Shown: positions 11,738-23,475, numbered from the stretch's first letter. The stretch is 64,000 nucleotides of DNA from Triangularia verruculosa (GCA_033296885.1 MU864012.1:24612-88611); one strand, 5' to 3'. Notes: a model not told the origin generated them from the letters alone. Translations and numbers: made by a program.

Positions 11738-13139
11738 ATGACTCGGCGACTACTTGCTTTCATTTTGCCCGCAGGCGGGCTCTTGTTCCTGGCCTTCACT
11801 CTTTGGCTGGGACGAGAGCAGATATCCAGCATACCGCGTCTATCTTTTTGGCGCCCTCAAACTACAACACAAACGCCTGTGTCGCCTGCAGTATCTGTAC
11901 CAAGCGCTGGAACGCCTGCCATCACTGCTGTATCAACTACAACAACTAGTGCCTCGACCAGCGGTATGAACTACCTCAGGTATCTTCATGTTCTTAGACC
12001 TCCCGCTAATTGCCTACCCGGTAACAGGAATTCTGCCGCAACAAACGCAAGCTGCATACGTCCACGCCATCATGAACCCAGAAGACACGAAACTTCCCCG
12101 ACTACATTGCCCCCAGCCAGACCTCTCGCGCTACGACTATCTATCCGAAACAGCACGTGATGCGGGGGACTCAATCCGATATTTCATAGCCCTCGATCTT
12201 CGACAATGCGTCTCGCTTCTCCCACGACTCATAGGAAGCGTTGTTGAAGCTATCCGTTTTCTAGGTCCACGAAACTGCGCCTTGTCTATCATCGAAGGAA
12301 ACTCCGACGACGGTACAGGAGAGGTCTTGGCTGCGCTACACCCTGAGCTAGATGCTCTGACGACGACCTACTACTTCAAAACGAGCGATATTAACCCGAA
12401 GCAAGGAGACCGCATCCAAAAGCTTGCTCAGCTGCGCAACATGGCTCTTCAGCCACTCGTTAACGACACCGAGTCTAAAAGGTTTCCTGCCAAAAACACC
12501 AATGTCATCTTTTTGAACGATGTTGCGATATGCCTCGAGGATATCCTCGAATTGGTACACCAACAACGAGCCCTCGGTGCCGACATGACATGCGGCATGG
12601 ACTGGACCTATGTCGGGCCGGATCCGACCTTCTACGACGTATGGATAGCGCGAGGGATGAACGGTGACTCCTTCTTTGAGATACCTCAAGATGGAAACTG
12701 GAACTCGGCCTGGAATCTCTTCTGGAACAACCCAAACGCTCGGCAACGATTGCTTTCCCACCAACCATTCCAGGTCTTTTCTTGTTGGAACGGAGCTGTA
12801 GTGTTCACGGCAACACCCATCATCGACCGGACTATTTCATTCAGATCACACAGGGAGGGTGAGTGTCTGCAAGGCGAGCCACAGTTGCTGTGCAAAGACA
12901 TGTGGTTCCACGGATACGGCAAGATTGCCGTCGTTCCTACTGTCAACTTGGAATACTCGGACAAAAACGGCAGACGAATCAAGGAGGCAAAAGGTTATGT
13001 ATCTCGCTGGGTTAACGCGCCTGGACACTCTGATGAGTCAATCGAGTGGCAGCTGAAACCGCCTGAGAAGGTCAAATGCATACCGACGTACGAGAACCAG
13101 TTCTTTGAACCTTGGAACTCGACACAGCCTGGGACTTGA
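11738..13139 (+). CDS. Glycosyltransferase, GT69 (CAP59/CMT1-like)
   Basis: 445-residue type II Golgi or ER enzyme, exons 11738-11963 and 12028-13139. A membrane anchor at residues 5-25 follows MTRR; a Thr/Ser-rich linker (about 40-75) precedes the catalytic domain. Family landmarks are FLNDVAICLEDILELV, ADMTCGMDWTYVGPDP, FYDVWIARGMNGDSFFEIP and FSCWNGAVVF. These match the cryptococcal-mannosyltransferase family, which transfers mannose in polysaccharide or glycan synthesis. An in-frame ATG lies at 11690, but 11738 is preferred for its CTACCATGA context and anchor position. Acceptor substrate unknown in this organism. Confidence 0.88.
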
Positions 13140-13517
13140 TCCGTCTCCGGAATCAGGGGAGGCGACGTTCTCATAACATGGAATCCTCGTTGTTTTTGAA
13201 GGGTCTGGACAGCCGAGGCCAAGGCTAGGCTTCTTGGCAGGGCATTGACAACACGAGATTGCTGGCTGCAGGGATCGTGTTTGCGGGTCCTAATCATCGT
13301 CTGTGCGACATTACAGAGCTTTTGATTGGCTTAAAGATTCGAAATTGTCTGTCACGGCGTCCGCGATGTTGGTCCCAGGCAACAGTGGTGCACAGCCCCT
13401 TGGATAAATCCAAGAACAAAAAGTCCAATTTTACCAACAGGTCCTTTTGAGCCCCTGGGCCCCCGCCGTCTTAGGACTTCGTTTTCACCATCTTCAAATC
13501 GTACTGACGACGCAAAG
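13140..13517. other. Intergenic
   Basis: About 380 bp, no feature recognised. Confidence 0.5.
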
Positions 13518-14563
13518 ATGGCCGAGACGACGACAACAACCACGACGACTCACGCGACGCCAGCGCCAGCGCCGACAACGACGCCTACCCCAACTCCTGC
13601 ACCACCGGCAGCGCACTTACCACCTGGCCGGTTCGTCGCAGCGCCGAATGATTTGCCGCCGAAATATGTGTCACCGAAATCGTACTGGGTCACCAAAGTG
13701 GGTGGAAGGATATTTTCAATCGTCTGTAGCATCGTTGCGATAGGTCTTGGCGCTGCTTTGATGGCCGACGCTAGAATTGGGGGGTTCTATGCCGTGTTTA
13801 TCTTACCAGCCGTGAGTTGAACATCAGTCTCCAGTTTTCACCATCACTCACTAGGTGCTGACTATTTTTGTGCTTGCATAGGCGGTTGTATGCATTGCAT
13901 GGGACATCGCCGAGATATCCTGCATTTACAAGCGCGGCGGCAACAGAGGGATCCATCCCGGAGCCATCGTGGGCGTGGACCTGATCCTCTGGTTGGGTCT
14001 GGTCTTCATCTCGCTCTTGTGTATCTCGTGGTCGCTTATAAACGCCAGATATCACGTCGAGGGGTATGGCCGGTCTATCAACGATCCTTACAACGACGAC
14101 TATGGGACTCGGTCGTACAGAGACCAGGATGAAAACTACAAGAATCCGGAATATCGGGCTTTGGTGAACAAGATCAATGGACTGTCGAAGGCGCTGAGTG
14201 CCTTCTTTTGCTTCTTGACGTAAGTTTTTGTTTTTCTCTGCTTGATGGAATGGCTGGGGTTCTGACGAGACGTGTTGATATAGCTTGACGCATTTTGGCC
14301 TGTTTGTTATTGGGTGCGTTGAGACAAACATTCGCAACAGGATGCCGAAGATGGTTTATGTGATGGCGCCACCTCAGTTGGAGTATTATGTTCCTGGCCC
14401 GCCGTCTGGGGTGTTGCCGGCGCCGTATGGAGCTCCTATGATGCCGATGCAGCAACAGCAGCAGCAGCAGCAGCAGCCGGTGCCTATGATGCCGGCGCAA
14501 CCTGGTCCTGTCTATGCTGGGGAGCCGAAGCCACCTGTTGTGGGGGGCGAGAGATACGCTTGA
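13518..14563 (+). CDS. Four-helix membrane protein with poly-Gln tail
   Basis: 303 residues, exons 13518-13811, 13882-14219 and 14284-14563. The N-terminus is a Thr/Pro/Ala low-complexity tract (1-35). Four hydrophobic helices follow (about 62-80, 88-112, 130-152 and 198-215), resembling MARVEL/SUR7-like small tetraspan proteins, although no signature motif is certain. The cytosolic C-terminus is Pro/Met-rich and contains nine consecutive Gln (14450-14476). The internal loop is rich in Asp/Tyr/Asn. Predicted to be at the plasma membrane or in endomembranes; function unknown. Splice signals are GTGAGT...ATAG and GTAAGT...ATAG. Confidence 0.8.
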
Positions 14564-15670
14564 GAGGAATGTTGAGTCAGATACCCTTTGTTAGATTAAT
14601 CGTAATGTTTGAAGCTGTGGTGCTTGAGACGAAATGATTCACACTTGGTGCTTTCTGACGGTTACTACCTTAGCTATGTGAAGTGCATGGGGGCTTTGGC
14701 AACTAGGCACGCCTCTGACGTTGTTGTTGATAGGTACTTTTCTTCGCCGAAGGTATAGCCTGCTGCCTGACAACTGGTCACCCTGGTAAGCTCTTGATTA
14801 AAGGGTTGGACGGACTAGCTATGGGGACATGAAGGGGGCTCTTATTGAGATGGAACGAGCAGGCATCCTCCAACGGCCAAGTATAAACAAGTAGTTAACG
14901 TAGTCTATGGAGTATAGGTAGTTACTTTCCCGCCCTCGACCACCCCAGATTGACTTGCTTCATGACTGTTGGCCAGGCAATAGATAGAGTCATAAGTTTA
15001 TGAGACAATTATGACTAGGTAAGTAGAGTCAAGAGCGAGTCAAGCCTGCACGCTCGACTTGCTTGTGACCGTTAAATGATCATCCTCGCCGTGGAATATA
15101 GAAGGGCCGTGTTCTATGTAGGGGGGACCCATTAAATCTAGAATCTACATGATTACCTACCTTCTTCTAGGTTTCATTCCTATGGACAAAAAGAAGGCTT
15201 CCTGGAGTGGCATATAAATATTAACAGGTAAAACTCCACTCCATAGTATTCGTTCTTTACTCCCCACTACTTGCTACAGTTCAAATCCTCACCATGTCTA
15301 TTCTCCGGGGAGTAAGCATCCTCAGCGCAACTTCACCTCCCACCGCCCAACAAATTCTGCCATGCGCCAGTTTGCTTGTTTGACCAGCCGCTCTGTTTGG
15401 GAAGCTACGACCTTCGACAGCCCCGTCAGAAATTTTTCGCAGAATTTGCTGCCTTATTCTTCTTTCCCACCGGAGCAGCCAAAGTCACTCCCTTTGGGTT
15501 TTCTTCCCACCGTTTTCATCGAAAAAATATCACCATTTCGCCCACCGCTGAGCTAATGCGATACCCTCTCACTCCCAACGGCGGCGAGAATACCGAGTTG
15601 CCGGCGATCAATAACGCAAGCCCAGACTTGTCCGAAACCTGCGTGTCGATCGCATCGACAACGATCCACG
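14564..15670. other. Intergenic, 1.1 kb
   Basis: Moderately AT-rich, no domain-bearing frame. Two overlapping open frames near 15360-15720 have no recognisable protein features and probably belong to the 5' leader of the next gene. TAGGTAGTTAC-type motifs occur near 14920-15170. Confidence 0.5.
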
Positions 15671-16045
15671 ATGCCCACCATCCAACAGTTCAACAGCCTC
15701 TGCGACGCCATGATTGAGTTTCACCGCGACCAGAAAGATTCCTGCTTCACCAGAGCTGAAGCGGCTGTTGACCAGGGGACGAAGACGAATGACGCAATCA
15801 TGCGAGAAATTGGTAGCCGTACTTTAAAGGCGGAAGAGGTTAGGGATAAGCTGGCCGAATCTATGTTGGTAATGTAGGTGGCAACGTACCTCGATATTCT
15901 TTTCAATGGAGGCTAATCCCGACGTGTTCACAGCCGGCAGATGCATACCGTCCAGTTGATGGCGATCGATGAGGCGATGGCTCACGGCCGTGACATGGTA
16001 AAATGGGCGAGTCTAAAGGGAGGAGTGATGCCGGGCTATGCCTAA
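15671..16045 (+). CDS. Small helical hypothetical protein
   Basis: 104 residues, exons 15671-15873 and 15934-16045. Splicing (donor GTAGGT, acceptor TTCACAG) joins the helical exon 1 to a second frame that stays open and helical, reading IRQMHTVQLMAIDEAMAHGRD. The unspliced frame stops just after the donor. The protein is rich in Asp, Glu, Arg and Met, with heptad-like spacing at about 15-85 suggesting a helical bundle or coiled coil. No signal peptide or membrane segment. Family not recognised. An upstream ATG exon (15295) could exist but is not supported. Confidence 0.6.
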
Positions 16046-16471
16046 TTGCTGCGTTGGCATTTATAGTCCGCGGGGAGTAGCGGTGACAACAGAGGGTTGG
16101 GTTGCACATTGCGGAAATGGAAGGGGAAATGGACAACAAGCAGGCAATACAGAATCTTGAGCTGGGTCAGTCCGATGTCTTATATGTGATTTTCCATGAA
16201 GCATTATGTCTGGCGCGCCCCGCCTGTGTGTTTGATACCTTACCTGATTCTTCCCCACTCCACCGATGGTGACACCGACAACAGGTATAACACCAGTGCT
16301 TCCGGAATGATCAGGTTTATCTTAAAATATACTACCTTGGCTGTTCTCCAAGATAACTAAGGTATGTTTCTCATAATTCAATGTCACAATCTGAGGTACA
16401 TCCGGTAAGTGTCTTCTATTGGGGCAAGTATTCGATCACCTCTGTGGCTGCTTATTCCTACCCCATCCTCG
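16046..16471. other. Intergenic
   Basis: About 430 bp between convergent genes; nothing recognised. Confidence 0.5.
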
Positions 16472-17428
16472 TTATACCAGAAAATTGACAACGGCTGCTG
16501 TCAAAACCGTCAACAGCCCACCCCTCACAAACCCCCTTCTTGCCGCTCCACTTGTAGGGCCTGGTGCCAAACCTGTGCCTGTAGGTGTCGGAGTGAAACT
16601 CCCTGTTCCCAGTCCCGTAGTAGGAGGCGTGTCAGGTCCATCGGTAGTGACATCCTCGCTATCTACTGTCCTCGTCGTAACCGCTTCACTCTCCTCCGCT
16701 GAAGTTGTCGGCACATGAATCGGCGACGTATAGCTCTCGAGCCAATACTGCGTACAATCCCCATAACAAGTATGCCCATCCGCAAAAATAGTCGCAGCAT
16801 AGCTCTCAGCCGCCGCCCACACCTCCTTGTTCCCCTCCCAGACCTCCGTCCGCAATCCCACGTCCCTTCTTCTCTCCCATGCGTGAGTATCCCTATAGTC
16901 GGTCAAAGTAACCGTCCTTTTCCCTCCCGTCATCGTACCCCTGCATCGTGGAAGCAAGTACGCATCCCCAGACCAGGTCGTCCCCTCATGAACATGCGTC
17001 CTGGTCTTCTTGTTCTCCCCGTAATCGTCATGGGTGAACTTGATGTCCCCTTCAGGACAGCATTGCACGTGCTTTGCCATGACGTCGTATGCCGTAACCC
17101 TCGTGGTGCCTTCCCCAGAGCTCCAAAATGGGTGGTAGGTGAATGAGCTGGCGGCAGTGTAGCTCACTGGACAAGGCGCGTAGCCCACATTCGAGACGCC
17201 CCCTGGTCGGAAGGACCAGGCGGCATAGCAATCTGGATTGAGCTTGTCGTAGGGATCGCCCACTTGGACTGCAGTGCACTCGGGGAGCCAGGTGGGCAGG
17301 GGAACGACTGTGGTGGGGGTTGGGTGGCCGGCGTACATGAAGCATGTCTTCTCCACGGCGTAGAGGTCTTTGCCGATGCCGCATGACGCAGCTGGGGTGA
17401 AGCGCGTGTAGACTGTTGGGGATGCCAT
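16472..17428 (-). CDS. Cys-rich surface protein with possible GPI signal
   Basis: 318 residues from a single exon, starting MASPTVYTRFTPAASC. The in-frame extension upstream to 17740 is Arg-rich, lacks homology-like features and is not used. The domain at 1-245 carries spaced Cys residues (including KTCFMYAG, PECTA, QCCPEG, TCYGDCTQYW). A Thr/Ser/Pro/Gly-rich linker (about 250-295) leads to a C-terminal hydrophobic tail (LLTVLTAAVVNFLV) after a small-residue GAA segment. That ending fits a GPI-attachment signal. There is no classical N-terminal signal peptide, although similar fungal proteins opening with a Thr-rich MA(S/L)... segment are common. Function unknown. Confidence 0.7.
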   Translation of the reverse strand: MASPTVYTRFTPAASCGIGKDLYAVEKTCFMYAGHPTPTTVVPLPTWLPECTAVQVGDPYDKLNPDCYAAWSFRPGGVSNVGYAPCPVSYTAASSFTYHPFWSSGEGTTRVTAYDVMAKHVQCCPEGDIKFTHDDYGENKKTRTHVHEGTTWSGDAYLLPRCRGTMTGGKRTVTLTDYRDTHAWERRRDVGLRTEVWEGNKEVWAAAESYAATIFADGHTCYGDCTQYWLESYTSPIHVPTTSAEESEAVTTRTVDSEDVTTDGPDTPPTTGLGTGSFTPTPTGTGLAPGPTSGAARRGFVRGGLLTVLTAAVVNFLV

Positions 17429-18578
17429 CTTGTCACTTGTGGAGGCTAAGGGGAAGAAGAGGTGGAGAGGAAACAAGCGACGGACGGGAATGAAGTTGTT
17501 TTTGATTGTTTTGCAGGCCAAGAAAGTTGGGAACCGGACCCTGGCTTCCCACCATTCCTGATGAGAATGCGCAGACACATCGCCAAGCCTGGACTTGGAC
17601 GGAATCGAGTGAGGCGCGTTCAGTTTTCCGCACGACGCACTGTCTTGGCGGCGGATAGTGATTGGCGGGACGCGGCTAGACGGCGCCGAGCTGACACGGC
17701 CACGAGGGAGGCAAGGTGCCAGTTCTCTGAATGTTCTCATACTTCAAAGTTGTGGGAAATTTGTGGGAGGTTTGCACTCAAGGGCAGAAGTCTGGGGCTT
17801 CTGTTGGAGACAACTCTCAATAAGGGAAACTCTCAATATAGATAGGTCTGTTGTTCATAATTACATTGCCCTTCCCAGAACTCTCTCACCTGACTGCCCG
17901 TAGAGCCAAGAAATCAAGGTCACATCGCAAACATAATGCATCACCAACAAGGTTACCTACGGCTCACGAGTATCCCATTATGGACACAATAAATACTTGG
18001 CTAGGGTTGCTCTAATGCTGCCAAGCGGGCGTATCGATGTTGACGTACCTACCTAGGATGTTTGGTATTCTGGGACTGTGTTGGAAGAAACGGTGATATC
18101 GACGAAAACACACATAACGAAGCAGGGGGACAAGGGATCGGTGAAGGGAACTATTCTGGTATCAGGGGAATAGAAGCTGAATTACCCTCCAACTACCTTA
18201 CCTATTGACTCAATTTACAACTTATCCTGTAAGAAATTCCTCAATATTTTCACTCCATTTTAAGCCTGGTAATCTAAATCAAGTCAATTCCGTTTTATTT
18301 AAGAACGTCCCTCTTCCACTTCAACTTTGCTACTGGTACTCTACATCATTGACGGGTGGTTTACCAACCAATATATCACTACGGCCCAACGCAATCTTCG
18401 TTAGCCTCGTCAACAGACTCACCCAAGTCCATCTTCGCCAGGTTTACCCCCATCCTCCTGCTCGTCCTCCCAGTTGCCTTTTTCGCCAACACCAAAATCC
18501 CCCTTCAGCTCCTTGCACTCCGTACAATTACAGCATTCTTCCTCCTGCGTCTCCGGGGTGAACGAACCTTCTTCGTAC
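17429..18578. other. Intergenic, 1.15 kb
   Basis: No supported gene. Open frames near 18205-18619 on the plus strand are Pro/Thr/Ser-rich with no domain. TACCTACCTAGG motif near 18046. Confidence 0.5.
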
Positions 18579-18795
18579 CTAGTCAAGCACACCTACTCGA
18601 GCGATCCCATTTATCATGAAAGCCAATTCCTCTTCGTCTATGTTCTCTAGATCGTACCGGTAGTCAGAGGCGCTGCGGTTCAAAATGTCGCCAATATCGT
18701 TGCCGTTTCCTGACGGCCGGTCGTCCTTCATCAACTCGTCGACGAACTGCAACGGACTGGGGCCTTCGAGATTGCCAAGCGCGTTTCCGCGTTAG
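18579..18795 (-). pseudogene. 2EXR-family C-terminal fragment
   Basis: About 70 in-frame codons match the C-terminal part of the intact 2EXR gene at 19971-21320. Shared landmarks, in order, are GNALGNLEGPSPLQFVDEL (intact copy: ALGTLKGPSAFQFVDEL), YRYDLENIDEEELAF (YRHDLENVDDETLAF) and ARVGVL (ARMGVL). The frame ends in TAG right after GVLD, where the intact copy continues into an acidic tail. Everything N-terminal of the fragment is missing and replaced by AT-rich sequence. A decayed tandem copy. Confidence 0.75.
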
Positions 18796-18816
18796 AAACT
18801 GATTACCTAATTATGT

Positions 18817-19020
18817 TCATAATATGTTTTCTTTTATAATTAAAGGATCGGTTTTGTCCAACTCGAAGTCGTTGTCAACTGGCTTCTTCTTGTTCCCTGA
18901 GCCCTTGGGGCGGCCGCGGCCCCTCTTGACAGGGCATGGGGAGTCGCGTTGTCGGCCATTTCGGAGCGACAATAGCAGGTTTGCTTGTTGATGCTTCTGC
19001 AGTGAAGTGCAGGGAATCAA
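18817..19020 (-). CDS. Small ORF with AT-hook motif, probable element relic
   Basis: 67-residue frame containing KRGRGRPKGSGNKKK, a textbook AT-hook core (GRP flanked by basic residues). It sits in AT-rich sequence directly against the truncated 2EXR fragment. Similar basic RGRPKGSxNK stretches occur in fungal retroelement polyproteins, so a transposon remnant that broke the 2EXR copy is a reasonable reading. No other domain is present. Expression doubtful. Confidence 0.4.
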   Translation of the reverse strand: MIPCTSLQKHQQANLLLSLRNGRQRDSPCPVKRGRGRPKGSGNKKKPVDNDFELDKTDPLIIKENIL

Positions 19021-19970
19021 TGCTAAATAAAAGGTATAGGAATTCTCTGATTTAGATTCCTATATACAATTAAGTAAAAGGTTTTAGACGGTTGCAGGTC
19101 TCCATTCGGTAAGGGTGAAGGTTTACTTACCCAAGATGCCTACTGGACCATCAACGAAGGCGTTTTCAAGTTTTAAAACATGTAAAATGTGGTTCTTGTA
19201 CCTTGGGTTTTTTGATTTCCCTCTCCTTGACGAAATTGGTTCTCTGAAGCTAACATGGATCCCAGCCGTCATTAAAGATGATCTGCCTCAGGCGGGTTTA
19301 AAAGATGTAAAACGTACCTATTGATGGGAAACTCCAAAATTTCTGCAAAACTAATTTAAGGCCTTCGGAGAGAGCTGAAAGCTCTTTAGATAGAGTTATC
19401 CGAAATTTATAGAAAAGTCCAGTACGGTTTTGCCCCGATCCTCACCTGTCAAAAGAATACCCAAGGAAGCTTCGTTCCCCCCAGACATGTAGCGTTGAAA
19501 GAAAGTGTTGCGGGTCCCTGAGGGACCACTTTTCCAGGGCACCCAGCCCTCACTGCAGGTTGCTCCGACCCACTGTGGGAGGTATATGGGCAGTGGTTCG
19601 TTCGTTGATTTTCGTAGTTTTGAATCATCACCACTTTCATCACTTTTTCCACTTCATTTTGCAGTGCCTATTTGCCATCCATCAGAAAGTTACCAATAAG
19701 GACATTTAAGACGGTGCCCAAGATGGGTGAAAATTAGACCTTGACAAATAGAGTATAACCCTGGCAATAGATGAAAAGAACCTGGAAGGTGAATTACTAT
19801 CTGTTTACATTTATCCCTCCGTCAATGCCTCGACCCTGCGCCATTCCTCAATGCCATCCCGCTCCATTTTAAATCTCCATTCAGGCACAGGGCTCCAATG
19901 ATTCCCCTTTTCCATGAGGTTTAGTACCCCTTCACTTTGAGCCATTCGGGAATTTAATAACTGGGATAAT
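19021..19970. other. AT-leaning intergenic sequence
   Basis: Nearly 1 kb between the AT-hook relic and the stop of the intact 2EXR gene. No reading frame with a domain. Probably degraded duplicate or element DNA plus a 3' UTR. Confidence 0.45.
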
Positions 19971-21320
19971 TCACCACCCCATATCAGGACCGACGGGCGC
20001 AGGCCACAACTCCTCCTTGTCATAAGAAGAGGTCTCCCCACATTCAGGCTCGTCAGCATACCCCTCATCAAGCGCAATCGCCCTGCACTCTTCGCACTCA
20101 CAGCCTTCGTCATCGTCCTGAACCTCCCGGACAAAATCACCTTCCTCATAGGCAAGAACGCCCATGCGGGCCGCACCCTGCGTGTAGAAAGCAAGGGTCT
20201 CATCATCGACATTCTCCAGGTCGTGCCTGTACTCCTGGCTGCCACAGTCGAGAAAGGCCAAGATTTCACCCCCAAGCCCTCGGGGGGAGAATTCATTGAG
20301 GAGCTCATCAACAAATTGAAACGCGCTGGGCCCTTTGAGGGTGCCGAGAGCTGCACCGCTCTTATACTGCCAAAGAGCATTACCGACCGTCGTCTTCCAG
20401 TCACGATTACCATCTCGGTCCATCCGGACCTCGATGAATCGACCGGTGTTGCTGTAAAATACCTTGCGGTGTTTGCGGACGATGTTGCCTGTACCGGGAA
20501 TGCGAACGATTCGGCGGTCGATAAACCATAAATTGGGAACAACTCTCTTCGCCTTGGAGAACGCGGCTTTGGCTTCGTCGCGGTACCAATCGTCGTGCGG
20601 ATAGTCGAGGGGGTCGCCCGGCCGTTGCCACGATGTGTCGAACTCTACTGCCAGGTGTTTAACTTTTCGAGTTCTATCCTCGGTACCGAGTGCAATGAAC
20701 GGCAAGGCGTAGGCCCAGTTCACGGAGAGGTTGCTGTCGTCTGAAAGGGTGGCAGCGCCGGTGATGATGACGAGGTCCTGTCGGACGTTGATGTGGATCG
20801 GCAAATTAGCCTTCGTGGAGGGCTCGCAGTGGTAAACTCTCATGACCTCGGTATCGCTCCGCTGGGGTATCTGGCCGCGCTTTTGCATGAGGGTCATGGT
20901 TTCCCAGCATTCGGGGGTGACTGTGAATTGGCCGCAGTGGATTGAGGGGTTCCAAACGGAACCATTCCCGGGGAGTGCGTGGATGGTCCACTGAGGAATC
21001 GTGTCGCGGAATATGTCTGGGATGTCGTTCATGGCGTACAGCATGAGAGCAACCTCGTTTTGTTCATGTCTGTTCATGTCCGAGTGCCCAGGAAGCTCAT
21101 CCCAGGTCAGGAGCACTGAGAGGATGTCGTGAACTCCATAAACAAAGCACTCTCTGTCATCGTTGATGCTGGACTTCTGAGCCTCCCGAAGTGGGACGAG
21201 TTTGAAGGCGTGGGAGCCTGGCCACTGCCGTTCCGTGAGAAGATGCTGTTCCCAGACGGACTCTCTGAGCTCGGTCCGTAGGAGCTTGAAGAGATGGAAC
21301 GAAGATCGTTTATGAGACAT
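19971..21320 (-). CDS. 2EXR domain-containing protein
   Basis: 449 residues from one exon, starting MSHKRSSFHLFKLLRTELRE. Residues 7-115 fit the 2EXR domain of fungi: F-x-LF..LP/R-x-EL-R-x-x-(I/V)W, then a long R/P-rich stretch. The middle holds KHLAVEFDTSW and LWFIDRRIVR, shared with its neighbours. The C-terminal half has the QFVDELLNEF and EYRHDLENVDDETLAF segments and ends in an acidic, Cys-containing tail (DDEGCECEECRAIA). No signal peptide. Known: 2EXR proteins are expanded in filamentous ascomycetes; molecular role unknown. A 13-bp purine repeat (21541-21569) lies about 220 bp upstream. Confidence 0.85.
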   Translation of the reverse strand: MSHKRSSFHLFKLLRTELRESVWEQHLLTERQWPGSHAFKLVPLREAQKSSINDDRECFVYGVHDILSVLLTWDELPGHSDMNRHEQNEVALMLYAMNDIPDIFRDTIPQWTIHALPGNGSVWNPSIHCGQFTVTPECWETMTLMQKRGQIPQRSDTEVMRVYHCEPSTKANLPIHINVRQDLVIITGAATLSDDSNLSVNWAYALPFIALGTEDRTRKVKHLAVEFDTSWQRPGDPLDYPHDDWYRDEAKAAFSKAKRVVPNLWFIDRRIVRIPGTGNIVRKHRKVFYSNTGRFIEVRMDRDGNRDWKTTVGNALWQYKSGAALGTLKGPSAFQFVDELLNEFSPRGLGGEILAFLDCGSQEYRHDLENVDDETLAFYTQGAARMGVLAYEEGDFVREVQDDDEGCECEECRAIALDEGYADEPECGETSSYDKEELWPAPVGPDMGW

Positions 21321-22301
21321 GATGACGGCCAGAGCAAGGTAAAATGTCGTGGAAAACCCGAGTGTCTCGGTGGTTGTCGAGGTGAGAGGCGTTCCTGAGT
21401 GCGGTTAGGAAGGTTTTCCTTGTCGCATGAAACGATGATTTAGGAAAGAATGGAAAAAGATAGGTATAGAGGCTGATGTGTGGTGAGGCGAGGACAAGGT
21501 TTAGTGCGGTGGAAGCTGGTATCGTGAACAGGAAAAGAAGGAGGGAAAATAAGGAGGGAAAATAAGGAGGGGAAATTGTTTATATAGCACAAATCCGAAA
21601 CGTCAATTCACTTCCACAGGAGCAAGCCTTCGATATCTGTGAAAATTTCCGCAGAGGCTCCTGTAATTTGTGGGCCACTCCCTGAGTGAACCAGGAGGGA
21701 GCAATACTTTAAATTGGGAGAGCAATACTGATGTTATCTATGCGGGAAGTGAATGTGGACCTTAGGGAAGCGGGCAAAGAGCAAGCCTGAAAACAGAAGT
21801 GAATTAATCTAAGCATGGAGTAGGGCCCCGAACAGAATCGTGCAGTCCCATAATTTAAAATTATGTAGAGTGGCTAGAACTTCTATAAGAGGGAGCGCTT
21901 GTTTAGCTTCTTGATTCCGTATTCGCCGTGATAGGGCTATGGTTGAATTGATGACCTTGAACATGACTGCGAGTCAAGGAGCAAGGATGAGGAGCGTGTG
22001 AAAAAATGTAGTGCCTCGATACTATCTTTTCGAGCCCTGAATGCCAGCGGGCGCTCCTCCCACTGCCAACTTGATCGCAGGGAAGGACAGAGGAGAAACA
22101 TGCAAAATGTGAGGAATAATGGGAAAGGTGACTTGACAATTCTACTCAGCCAACGCCAAACTGTATCCTCGCATACACCTGTGGCTCAAAACAACTACAG
22201 GCGCGAACCATTGCGAATATGCTGCCATAAAGAGACTACCTAGGCACTGATCTGGCATGTGCTGGCTAGTAGCAGCCTCAAAAGCAATCTCTTGAGGGAG
22301 C
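21321..22301. other. Intergenic, 1 kb
   Basis: Promoter side of the intact 2EXR gene. Holds tandem GAGGGAAAATAAG units at 21541-21569. No supported gene. Confidence 0.5.
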
Positions 22302-22690
22302 TTAGCAACTGGAAACCGGGGTGAGATTAACCCCACTGGTTGAAGAACGAGTTCCAACTTTGTGCGATATGGAGCCGTCTCGGTTGTCCAATACCTTCAG
22401 GATTGGAAAGTTCGGCAAAGGCGCACTTTGCTTCGTATCTAGGTAAGGTAGGTACGAAAAGCGTCGTAGTGCTGGTCCAGCGACTCGAATTGCATTGCAA
22501 AAAGCGCGCTTTGCCTCGTACCGGTAAAAGTTATCGTATAGTTGGTCCAGGTAACAATCTGGCTCTTTCCAAGATGTGTCCATCTCCAAAGCTAGGTGCT
22601 TTGGTTTTTTGACCTCTGCTTGCTCTCCTACCGCAAAAAGAAATCGAATGGATCCAGTTGGGGACTTGGTAATTGTCGAAACTCCAGAGC
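22302..22690 (-). pseudogene. 2EXR-family middle fragment
   Basis: The frame opens around 22690 and reads KKPKHLALEMDTSWKEPD, then FYRYEAKRAFCNAIRV. These align with TRKVKHLAVEFDTSWQRPGD and WYRDEAKAAFSKAKRV of the intact gene at 19971-21320. Both the N-terminal 2EXR portion and the C-terminal domain are missing; the sequence beyond the match is unrelated. A broken tandem copy between the two intact members. Confidence 0.75.
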
Positions 22691-23475
22691 AGGAGGGTTG
22701 AAAGGTAAGCTGATAGGTAAACCGAATTTACTACCTAAGTGGGTAAAGTGTGCTTGCGAAATCCGGTATTAAAGTCCATCCAGCAGCGAGGTGAGTTGAT
22801 CCTTTAGTAGCACAGCATCTGTGTTGGAATGTGAGTTGGTGAATAGATGATCAAAGGAAACACTTGTAGAATGACATTGTGAAAAAGGAGTACTGGAAAA
22901 GAGATCCTGTTGTGTATCTGCCATCTCCTATCCATTTTGTTGAAACTCTATAGGGGACCAAGCAGCCAAAATAACGACTATAAGGGTCATGAAAACCTCA
23001 TTCGATCAAATTTGATGTCTATACGACTGGAATATTCCTGGCGATTTGAGCAGAGGAGAAATGCAGAAAGCAAAATGGAAAGCCAAGGAGATAGGTCATT
23101 GCCTACACGTCGTATCGCAAAGCAGGTGTGCGCCCGACAAAGTAGATTGTCAAGGTAACACGGGTTTCGGCCGTGATTTTAAATCCGATTAACCTGTTCT
23201 TTGTGTGATTTCGACGGAGATTATATCTCATAGATTTCGTCGTCTGAGGAAAGCTCTGACATGTAGGGAAGTTGGAAAGTCAATAGTTTAGGTAAACATC
23301 CACTAATGTACTTTACAACAGCTTTTCGGAAAGTAGCCCAAGATGTAATCAAATATCCCGATAATAGCTTCATGAGGTTATAAGGTAGGTACCTAGCTGA
23401 CTCCAAAAAGAAATGCTCATACTAAAATCCCAAGTAGTCTGTCTTCCATTACCCAGGCCGCGCCCGCCTAAGTGC
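22691..23475. other. Intergenic, possibly degraded duplicate
   Basis: About 780 bp, AT-leaning, no domain-bearing frame. A GGTAGGTACCTAGC motif lies near 23384-23398. Confidence 0.45.

Noticed and set aside
15362..15717. Open frames of 64 and 113 codons before the small helical gene
   Set aside because: Phe/Pro-rich, no conserved pattern, and overlapping each other; treated as leader.
18205..18619. Plus-strand frames of 87-118 codons
   Set aside because: Pro/Ser/Thr-rich without domain features, and they overlap the end of the clearer 2EXR fragment on the other strand.
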